Shown in pieces: positions 21,238-30,115 of a stretch of 64,000 nt of DNA (position 1 is the first letter of the stretch; each line of letters opens with the position of its first letter). The stretch spans positions 1 through 64,000 of the forward strand of contig VDCT01000806.1 of NCBI GenBank assembly GCA_009763385.1, written 5' to 3'. A program made the position numbers and the translations under genes. The stretch is from Coix lacryma-jobi var. lacryma-jobi (taxonomy: Eukaryota; Streptophyta; Magnoliopsida; Poales; Poaceae). The notes below the pieces were generated by a model, which worked only from the letters and a program-made list of their open reading frames with translations, did not search any database and was not told the origin of the DNA.

Positions 21238-21550
21238 GGGCTGGCGGGCGCCAGCCCTATGTGGCGGGCGCCACCCCCCTGGCCCTTGGATCCACTGCCT
21301 CTTCACCAACGGCATCTAGGAGGTCCTCCAAGTCGGTTAGGGTTCGGTTAGGGTTGTCCAATAACTGTCACATGGGCAATTAGGCCTTGATCCATGTGAC
21401 ACTGCTTCTTAGCCCTTGGATGAACCGACTTAGGTGAGCAACGGCTGCAAATGAGCGTGGAGTGCTTCCCCTGGATCAGTGACGTGGTAGGGGGGAGTTT
21501 GGGCTTCTCCCCCCTGGCGGCCGCCAGCTAGGGGTGGCGGGCGCCACCCC
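21238..21550. repeat. G3 U3 GC palindromes
   Basis: Four palindromes: GCTGGCGGGCGCCAGC-type (21238-21257), GTGGCGGGCGCCAC (21261-21274), CTGGCGGCCGCCAG (21514-21527) and GGTGGCGGGCGCCACC (21531-21550). Copies occur in the right LTR (about 26268-26300 and 26539-26575) and in G4 (about 61027-61066, 61288-61324). They lie upstream of the TATA box on the minus strand. Confidence 0.7.
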
Positions 21551-21768
21551 TCCTTGGCCCAAAGTGAGCTCAGGCAAGTGGGCTTGCTTCTTGGTGGGTC
21601 CATTTGGTCATTTTGCTCAAAAAACCCTGCAATTTCCTACATTCAAATAAAACTCAAGGACAAGTGGAAATAGTTAGTTTATAAAAGGTTTTTGGTTGAT
21701 TTTAGGCCTTGTGTTGCATTATATGACCTTGTTAATGCTAAGAATATGACACTTAGTGAGCGTCAACA

Positions 21769-23007
21769 AGCTCCCCCAAGCTTACCTCTTGCTCGTCCTC
21801 GAGCAAGCATGGTCTTGAAATAATCTTGAAAACTCTGTGTTTTTGTAGTGTATGCCCATATTATTTTCATCATCATGGAATTGGTAGCCTTCCCTGCACT
21901 CAAGATTAGAACAAAAGACCAGCAAGAAAGAAGGTTTGTCTTTCCTTGCCTATTTTGCTAGTCAAGATATGTGGAGTTTTTGCAAGTTTTGTTTCAAAAG
22001 AAAGCATGCTTAGTAACGTCTGTGGCTCACTCGATCACTCATATTTGTATGTGGTAATGGAAGAATTATCCTCTCACTAAGACTTTATGTGGGGTTAATG
22101 GGTAGGATAAAAGTGAGCATGCAATGCTAGCATAATTTTGCCAAGTTAGACAATTGGAGCAAAGGAGCAACAAGTCATAGGTTCAGACCAGGAATGTGCA
22201 AGTGTGTGGTACTTATTGTGGCTACTACTTTCATGGCACTTCTCCTTTCTATCTCATTTGTGGGGTCATGGCTATGAATGAGAACATTTGCTCTTTGGAT
22301 ATTCTCTTTTTTTCTAGAGCACTTGCTCTTTTGAATTTTCTTTCTAGAGCACTTGCTCTTTGAATATTCTTTCTTTCTAGAGCACTTGCTCTTTTTTTTA
22401 AATACTATAGCCATGTCCCTGAGATTTCATTATGGAGCATGATATTTTGCCATGGAGTATTCCTAACAATGAATGGAAATAAAGGCATGTTGTGTGTGTA
22501 TTCTCAGTGTAAGAATAGCACTATATAGGTGGGTGCAAGTGAATTTTGGTCTAAAGATATGACAAGTTTCTCTACCATGACTATCAACAAAAGTCTAACT
22601 AGCTCAACACTAACATGCAGCAAGTGGAAGCTCCTACTCTAAGAGTAAAAATTATTTGGCTTTGGTAGGACTTTCTTTGCCACAGAAGTACTTAGAGCAA
22701 GTTTTTAAATTTTTCAAAATAACAACTCCACAAACTTGACTCGCTCAAGTCAAAGTAGAAACTTGCTTCCCCTTACTTAGTTTAATGCTCATGTCTCAAG
22801 TTTAGTTCTAGCATACGTTCTCCCATGATAACTCTAATGCATGGCATACATTTTATTTATTAGAAAGACTTACGATGAGAGCGTTTCATTTATTGCTATT
22901 TATTTATTACTAATTATAGTTTTTTAAAGCTGGAAATTAACTAAGATAGAACTCAAATTTAAATTACTGAAAATGAAGTGACAGAAGAAATAAAGACGGT
23001 AGTGGTA
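21769..23007 (-). other. G3 polypurine tract and 3' untranslated region
   Basis: On the minus strand the tract AGCTTGGGGGAGCT (21769-21782) directly precedes the 3' LTR. Upstream lies about 1.2 kb without supportable coding, alignable with G4 61543-62837. It contains a tandem hairpin array at 22295-22395. Confidence 0.75.
22295..22395. repeat. Tandem AGAGCACTTGCTCT hairpins in G3 3' UTR
   Basis: Three copies of TTTCTAGAGCACTTGCTCTT, each able to form the stem AGAGCA/TGCTCT, plus a diverged unit just before (AGAACATTTGCTCT near 22282). The array is also present in G4 (about 62067-62180). Confidence 0.65.
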
Positions 23008-23045
23008 CTTACCTCGATGACGGGGGTCCTCCCCCAAGCTGGCTT
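23008..23045 (-). promoter_or_regulatory. Conserved polypurine-like / G-C hairpin / splice-donor-like module (G3)
   Basis: Read on the minus strand: CCAGCTTGGGGGAGG, then ACCCCCGTCATCGAGG, then GTAAGTACC. GGGGG and CCCCC can pair, and AGGTAAGTA is a near-consensus plant 5' splice site. The same module is in G4 (62838-62873) and related ones in G2 (29662-29709, 30075-30115) and G1. Confidence 0.5.
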
Positions 23046-23126
23046 TTGGCGTGGTCAGATCACATCCATCCTTGACGACGGTACATGTCGTCCCAGTTCT
23101 GCTAGTTCTGCTTAGCCTAACTCACC

Positions 23127-23763
23127 TTGGTTAGCCGCTTTGGATTCCCGATTGGTGTCGCCTTCACGGTGGTTGTGGTGGAATGTCGGCACCGACGAAC
23201 CTTGATGACGGGTGTTTTCCGGTCGCGGCGTGAACTCGAATTTCTCCTCCTTTCCACTGATCTGGAGCTGAATTTCTCCAGCTCCTACATCAATGGTGGC
23301 TTTTGCAGTGCTCAGAAATGGCCATCCAAGATCAATGGCGTCCGGTGGTCGGGATTAATATCCAGAACCACGAAATCCACCGGGACGAAGAGATTCCGGA
23401 TTTTCACCAGAATATTCTCTGCTATTCCCGCGGGATATCGGAGCGATTGATCGGCTAGCTGCAAACACATAGAAGTAGGGGACAAGGTATGATGATTTAA
23501 TTTATCATATATTACCTTGGCATGACGCTGACACTTGCTCCCAGATCACAGAGTGCATGCTCGAAGTGCTGCTCTCCAATTGAACATGCGATCGTTGGGT
23601 TTCCTGGGTCCTTCTTCTTTTCTGGGAGTTGGTTTAAAATGACCGCACTGCAATCTTCGGTCAATTTAACCACATCCCTACTTAGAATTGGTTTCTTCTT
23701 ATTGAGCATGTCTCTCAAATATTTTGCATAAGTTGGAACCTGCATAGCGTCAATAAATGGCAC
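23127..23763 (-). pseudogene. G3 retroviral-type aspartic protease
   Basis: The minus strand encodes QVPTYAKYLRDML, then LPEKKKDPGNPTI and the active-site region ALCDLGASVSVMP. The usual catalytic D-T/S-G reads D-L-G here, so the active site is altered. Past a frameshift near 23510 the domain continues with PVDFVVLDI and the flap-end LILGWPFLSTA-like motif around 23290-23400. The protease tail then runs straight into residues of the 3' ORF (near 23110), marking the internal deletion. RT should follow but is absent. It resembles Athila/Tat gypsy proteases. Confidence 0.75.
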
Positions 23764-24033
23764 ATGTATATATAATTTCTGAATTACCTCGACGAATTTC
23801 TTGAATGGTCGTCTTCCGTCGGATTTCTGTTTCGATCTGAAAAAGGTAATACATGTGTATCATAGAATTCATGAGGAGCAGTTTGTACCTTGGATGAAGG
23901 TTCAGCTGGGGTCTCCTCTTCTTCGTCTTCTTCAACATTAACATATTTCTTTTTGTAGCAGCATTACTATTAGGAACTAAATTAGGATGAGGTGGATCAC
24001 GAGTGGATTTACCACCTCTCGTGGTTACAGCTT

Positions 24034-25321
24034 TTACCTCCTCATAGTATTTAATTGAGATTTAATGTTATCTACTTTTTGCTCTAATCTCTTATTAAAA
24101 TTAATTTGTTCCTTAAATGCTTCAGAAAAATCTTTTAGTTTAGCATAAATTCCTTCTAACATTTTATCATGTTCAATTAATTTAGTATTTATGCTATCAT
24201 TAATTCTACCTTGACTAGAAACTAATTTTCCAATAGGAGAATTAAATACGGAGGTTTGAGGCATACCTTTCTTATTCCATTGTTGGATCATTGGAATTGG
24301 AGGTTCTCCGTAGCCACCATTATTAAGAAGGGATTTGACATCCTCTTTCTTAATTTCTGCTTGACCTTCACTTGACGAAGCGGCTCTTTGCTTGGCGTAG
24401 TACTCCTTTGCAGCACGATCTCTCTTCTCATTTATCCTTTGCTCTAGCAATTTTAACAAAGTTTGCAGGGTAACAGGATCAGCTTGCTTAAGTTTCAGAC
24501 ATACCTCTAGCATGTTTTCTGTCCATCCTTGATTCGCCACCATTGTCTTGATCAATTGGTTGCCTTCTCTACGGTGAGAGAGAGGTATGCACCTCCGGCG
24601 GCAGCATCAATGTGTTATCGAGATTCTTGTTGGAGTCCATTGTAGAAGCTCTGGATCCTAGTACCAGTCTTGCATACCATGGTGAGGACAGTATTCAACA
24701 TATTCTTGTAGTCTCTCCAAAGCTTTAGTGATTGTTTCTTCGTCTCCTGTCCAAAGTTGGAAATTTTGCTACAGACAAGAATAGTTTGACTTATCGGGCA
24801 GAACTTATTGAGGAATTGATCCGCGCATCTCACCCACGTCAGCAGGTGGCCAGAGTTGAAGAGGAACCACTGCTTCGCTTTTTCCACTAATGAAAATGGA
24901 AAAAAGACGAAGTCTGATGGCATCCTGCGAAACTCCCTGCACAGAAATTGTACTACATATCTCCAGAAAATTCCGGAGGTGAGCATTGGCATCCCCGGAA
25001 GGTTTGCCATTAAATGCGATAGCTTGAGCCATACGTATTAAGTGTGGTTTAAGCTCAAAATCTACATTACTAGTAGAAGGTAACACTGTAATGTGAGCAA
25101 GAGTAGGCATGGAATACTCACAGAGTGTTTTGGTCGACGTCGATGTTGATTGATCGTTGGAGCAGCTTGTTTGTCAGTCACTTTTGACTGGGATTCTTGT
25201 CTCGATGACTCCTCTCAAGAAGCTCCAGGTTCTTCCTTGGAGGAGTGAGATTAGCTCTCGCTCTCCTAAGAATGGCCTCAGGATCTTCTTGATAGTCGCT
25301 CGGAAGATTGAGTCCGGCCAT
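24034..25321 (-). pseudogene. G3 Gag, frameshifted
   Basis: Start at the ATG at 25319-25321 (MAGLNLPSDYQEDPEAI), about 100 bp after the primer site. Segments in shifted frames show PHLIRMAQAIAFNGKPSGDA, then a retrotrans_gag-like FPFSLVEKAKQWF and WRDYKNMLNTV, then NQGWTENMLEV and a K/E-rich C-terminal coiled coil ending near 24034. No CCHC knuckle is seen, as is common in Athila-like Gags. Shifts are near 25125, 24900 and 24600. With the protease it is the only coding capacity left in G3. Confidence 0.75.
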
Positions 25322-25421
25322 GACTACTGAACGATCACAAACAACAAACAATGTATACCCGCTAGAACTACGGGGGTTAATTCAATAGAAATCACGAAGA
25401 ATTAATTCTAGCCAATTGCTT

Positions 25422-25436
25422 CCCCGGCACGGCGCC
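25422..25436 (-). promoter_or_regulatory. G3 primer-binding site (tRNA-Asp)
   Basis: Minus strand TGGCGCCGTGCCGGGG lies nine bases beyond the 5' LTR end. It matches the complement of the plant tRNA-Asp(GUC) 3' end apart from one missing base, a post-insertion lesion or a tolerated mismatch. It defines the minus orientation. Confidence 0.8.
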
Positions 25437-25445
25437 AGAAATGCT

Positions 25446-26790
25446 TGTTGACTCTTGCTAACGTCGTCACTAGGAGTAGACTATGGAATCTATCCCCGGC
25501 AACGGCGCCAGAAAGAAAGGTTCGTTGGTACCTCTTAATGTAAGAAGTATAACTAACTATTCGTATAACTATTGGTAGGTTCCGCAAGCGCACAGAATAA
25601 GTCTATGGTAGCACTTCACCTAGGAGTAACCGAGTATCGTATTTATTTCCACAGGGAAGCTACTATGGCAGAACTAACACTAGGACCGCTATGAACAACT
25701 AGTGATTCTAGCAGGGTTGATCGAAATGTGTGAATGGGGGTTGGTTTCTACTACTACTAAAGAAAAGAAGACTAACTATTACTAACTAAATCGGCGGGGT
25801 CTGGCCGAAAACAGATTAATGTTTTCCTACACACTTACGATCACAACTAACTTAGCAATAAAGGTTCTATCTAGTTCTTCGAACCGTACACACCCTCTGG
25901 ACTATTTACCTCAGACGTGCACACGAGATATAGACTAAATACTAAGCTATCTATGATCGAAAGCACTCAACAAGAATAATAAGTAAAGAACTTAAAGTAA
26001 GTAACTGCTGAAAGTAGAAGAACACTAAGATAAATGAAGGAAGACTTGGAATTATACCAGAGACTTGGAAGATCCTCTATTACAACTCTAGCTCTTCTCT
26101 TCTTCACTCTCGCTCTCACTCTAAGTCTCTCCACTAGAGTGTTCCTTCACCAGAGCTTCGCTTACAGGAGTGGGACTAATGAGGTGAGGTCTGAGTACAA
26201 ATAAGCTAGGGGGGTCCTATTTATAGCCTAGGGACTAGGGTTAGTGGTTAGGTCAGGGGGTGAGTGGGCTGGCGGGCGCCAGCCCTAGGTGGCGGGCGCC
26301 ACCCCCCTGGCCCTTGGATCCACTGCCTCTTCACCAACGGCATCCAGGAGGTCCTCCAAGTCGGTTAGGGTTCGGTTAGGGTTGTCCAATAACTGTCACA
26401 TGGGCAATTAGGCCTTGATCCATGTGACACTGCTTCTTAGCCCTGGATGAACCGACTTAGGTGAGCAACGGCTGCAAATGAGCGTGGAGTGCTTCCCCTG
26501 GATCAGTGACGTGGCAGGGGGGAGTTTGGGCTTCTCCCCCTGGCGGCCGCCAGCTAGGGGTGGCGGGCGCCACCCCTCCTTAGCCAAAAGTGAGCTCAGG
26601 CAGTGGCTTGCTTCTTGGTGGGTCCATTTGGTCATTTTTCTCAAAAACCCTGCAATTTCCTACATTCAAATAACTCAAGGACAAGTGGAAATCGTTAGTT
26701 TATAAAAAGGTTTTGGTTGATTTTAGGCTCTTGTGTTGCATTATATGACCGTGTTAATGCTAAGAATATGACACTTAGTGAGCGTCAACA
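25446..26790 (-). repeat. G3 5' LTR (1345 bp, right copy)
   Basis: Same termini as 20219-21768. It lacks about 200 bp present in the left copy; the junction is at about 25922-25930, where GTGCACACGAG meets ATATAGAC, with short homology at the breakpoints. TATA box at 26218-26225 and embedded primer-site copy at 25492-25510. Because both LTRs are identical at insertion, the deletion happened afterwards. Confidence 0.88.
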
Positions 26791-26795
26791 GTGAT

Positions 26796-28441
26796 TATAT
26801 CTTAGCACTAACTCTAAAGACAAAAATTACCCGCAAGCGCACAGATAAATCAACCCGTTGTAGCTGCATTTTACCCAGAGATGTTCCAAGTATCGTTATT
26901 TATATTTAGCACTAGGAATGAAGTGAGATAAATAAGGACAAGAGCTACTCTACACATGTGATAGGAGAATTGAGAACAAAGCAAGAACACACTCCTTTAT
27001 CTTAAACAGGGATCAATCACAATAATGAGGTACACTATAAATGATAAAGATCAATCTATGATAGTCCTTAGAGCATTTCAACTAGACAAGGTATGCGGAT
27101 TAGAATAGACATTATAAAGAAGTATTCCTATGTTATTCTAATTATAAGTCATAATATACATTGATTAGTGCAATTATATTTGGCAATCATTGGCTAGGTT
27201 ATCCCATATTCATATTCAAGAGGCAACTCCATAGTAAAGGTGCCAACAGAGTAACCCCTAAACCATGAGTTAAACTGAGCCATACTGAACACTACATTCG
27301 GGAGGTGGAATACAAAGGACTCAATAGGCCTGTCACACCCGCGATCTTCTACCAACTCTATCCGAAACATAGGACGCATTCGCAGATAAAATAGTGTATA
27401 GGCACCATGCCTACACAGCATCTATCACCCACCCAATGATCATTAAGATGAGCGCTATATACGAACATGAGTATAAACATGATGATAATCTATCTATGCC
27501 AAAATATAAATCAAAGCATACTACAAGCGTATAATTAAGAATATAGTAATTAATGTCTTAGTCATATCAATTATATCTAAACTATTATGAACTAGACTAT
27601 GAACTAGCACACAATGATGAACAATATGATGAACTAGAACACATAGATGAACTAGAGTATGAACTAGAACACAAACTGAACTAGATTAAGAACTAGAAGA
27701 GGAACTAGACGATGAACTAGACTAGAAGATGAACAATGAAGAACAATGAAAACTAGAAGAACATTATGAACTAGAAACATAATTAGATCCATAATGTGAT
27801 ACAAGAGAGAAGTTCTTGGGTTTACCGAGCCTTCTCGCGACTAGATCTGGAATCCAAGCGAAGCTTGCCTCTTCTAATTCTAATTCTATCTAGCTATGCC
27901 TAAGTTGATGTAGCTCTAAGGAAATTAGGGTTTCTGATTGATCCTCCTCCTCTTCTAATGACTTGAGATTGATGATTATGGAGAGGGGGGTCTGGGGTCT
28001 GGTTTAATAGCCCTGAGGATCAACCGCGGTCGTTAGATCAAACTGACTTAAGGTACGCCGAGATGAGTCCTAGAGGTCGGTGGAGATAGCTTGCAGAGGA
28101 CGAAAACCCAGCGGGCCAGGGGGCGACCGGTCGGTCTAAGGGTAGGACCGACCGGTCCACCTGGCGGCCTTCTCGCGGTGGTCGACCTCCTGGTGTCTTC
28201 TTACGTCCTCTGGAGTCTTCTAGAATAATCCTGACGTGGTGGTGGCGTTATATCTCCGTCGGTTTCCTTCTATGGGAAGCTATCGGTGTTGATTTCCTGG
28301 TTTAGTCCCTGCAGAATCATAGCTCACCAAAACTCGTAGTAGAATATTGTCAGTTGAAACCCTAAACCTTTGTTGGTGTTCAAATTCTTGCCCTTTTTAT
28401 ATTTATTTATCCCTTAATTATGATAGATAACCAGTGTCACA
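26796..28441 (-). repeat. G2 3' LTR, main piece
   Basis: Continues the LTR after G3 and its duplicated GTGAT; matches 33899-35536. It ends CAGTGTCACA at 28441, one base shorter than the partner's GTGTCAACA. It has a ACCGGTCGG palindrome cluster (28120-28160) and a decayed TATA (TTTAATAG near 28003). Confidence 0.85.
27590..27790. repeat. Degenerate GAACTAGA/ATGAACTAG tandem repeat in G2 LTR
   Basis: About 200 bp built from 8-14 bp units around GAACTAGA. The partner LTR carries it at 34684-34880 with unit-number differences, and G1 has a shorter one (about 11360-11480). It lies downstream of the TATA box on the minus strand. Confidence 0.7.
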
Positions 28442-29661
28442 ACTCCCCAAGCTTACCTTTTGCTAGTCCCTTAGCAAATAGTCATGATGAATCAGGAATT
28501 GCTACTATGCTTTCACACCTCAATGGTACATATGTTGAAACAAAAATCTTCCCTTGGCTTAGAGTTAACTATTCTGACTTTCTCATATTACCTTTAACTA
28601 TGGAGCTTTTGCCTTCACTTGGGTCTTTAAAACAATTGAAAGATAGAACAATCAAGTTAAGCACTGTATCTCTAACTCTTTGATCAACCTTTATTCTGGA
28701 GTTTTTATATATTTTCAAAATGAAAATCAGAGATTTTACTGTATGACACTCTCAAATCGCTCTTTTATATTTTATGATTCTCACTGATGCATTTTCCTTC
28801 TTTCTATGGATATATATCTGGGGCTTTAAGAAGTGAAAAGCATATCTTACCAAGTCAAAGTTCAAAGTTTAGGGAGAAAGATGTCATACTCATAGATCAA
28901 GACCTTAGAACATTTGAAATTTGTCATCTCTTGCTGGCATATTGTAATTAGAGGGACCATAGGGCTATCTTTCTTTTTCTCTTTCATATTTTTATCAGAA
29001 CTAATTTTTTTTACTTTGAGATTAGTCGGGACACTTGTCTTCCCTTTTTATTTCCTCCTTTTATACTTTTGCATAGCCCATGCCTCTAACACAATACTAC
29101 TTCGGAAGAGTGAATCTTTTAATAAAACATTCTTGATCTCTAGAGCATGATAAATTTCTCAACCATAACTAAAACTTAGAACAAAGCAAGTAGCCTTATC
29201 TTAAGATCATATTAATGGCTCTGGGTAGGAATTCATGTTATGTCATACAGGATCTCATCATGTATCTTTAATCTTTTCAAAGTGTAAATCTCCAGAACTC
29301 TAGTATCTCTAGGAATTAGATAAACAGCAGCTCAAACTTTTATATCATATCTCATAATTATCTAGACTTTTGATCAAGCATTTGCCATCCACAGGTTTCA
29401 GGTTCAGAGTTTATTCAGAACAACTTTGTCTAAAACTCAAGAAAATTTAAGTTTGAACAATAGGTACTTAAGAGGGATTACGACAGAGCAACTATTCATC
29501 ATTTTCATCATGAGCAAAATTAAGTTCATATCAACTTAGGCATTTATTCATTATATACTATATTTATTTGGTTTTATAATAGTTATTCATCTTTTATGGG
29601 TTTTTTTATATATATTGACCTGGATCTAGCTAAAACGAACTAATAGTAAATGAAAATAGTC

Positions 29662-30115
29662 GTGGTACGATACTTATCGTGATAACTGAGGGTGCTCTCC
29701 CCAAGCTGGATCTTGACGTGATCTTTTCCCAGAAGATGAGTAGACCATCAGCAGTGGCTTAAGTTCCTCTCTTCTTTATTTCCTGCTGAACTTAAAAATA
29801 GACAACACAACTAGTGGAACTTGATTAAGTGTTAGTGATAAATATTCTTTCCCTTTATCTAGTTGTCTAAAGCTCTTAAGATCATTTATGTTCTTCCTTT
29901 CCACTAAACAGAAATTCAGCAGTTCTCTATAGTGTCTCTTTTTAGATTTAATGGTGAGCCTTCATGTGCCCACATATTTTTGTTTCTTTTTTTTTAATTA
30001 ATGGTGAGCCTTCATGTGCTCATATTTTTGGTGTTTTGAATTTATTTATAGAATGAAAAACTTAAGAGGATAGAGATACTTACGTGGATACATGGGGGTG
30101 CCTTCCCCCAAGCTG
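29662..30115 (-). promoter_or_regulatory. Two copies of the polypurine-like / CCCCC / donor-like module (G2)
   Basis: Minus-strand view: CCAGCTTGGGGAGAGCACCC...GATAAGTATC (29662-29709) and TTCAGCTTGGGGGAAGGCACCCCC...CGTAAGTATC (30075-30115, given in pieces). Between them lie two GTGAGCC...CATGTG repeats (about 29952 and 30004). G1 carries both modules in the same order on its own strand. Confidence 0.5.

Larger units (their letters stand above)
20219..21768 (-). repeat. G3 3' LTR (1550 bp, left copy)
   Basis: TGTTGACTCTTGC at the left, GAGCGTCAACA at the right (+ strand view). On the minus strand: U3 with GC palindromes (21238-21257, 21261-21274, 21514-21527, 21531-21550), TATA box at 21195-21202, and near the 3' end an embedded primer-site sequence at 20265-20283. 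It contains about 200 bp (roughly 20700-20900) missing from the right LTR. Confidence 0.9.
20219..26790 (-). mobile_element. G3: gag-protease-only Athila-like gypsy element inserted in G2 LTR
   Basis: Perfect target duplication GTGAT (20214-20218, 26791-26795). LTRs 20219-21768 and 25446-26790. Minus orientation: primer site at 25422-25436, Gag, protease, then a junction directly into the tail of the 3' ORF seen in G4, with no RT, RNase H or integrase. It is an internal-deletion derivative of the G4 family and needs trans-acting RT and integrase. It is the innermost and so the youngest insertion of its stack. Confidence 0.9.

Noticed and set aside
22175..22414. Minus-strand 79-residue frame with repeated KCSRKK
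   Set aside because: A translation of the AGAGCACTTGCTCT hairpin repeats; not preserved in G4.
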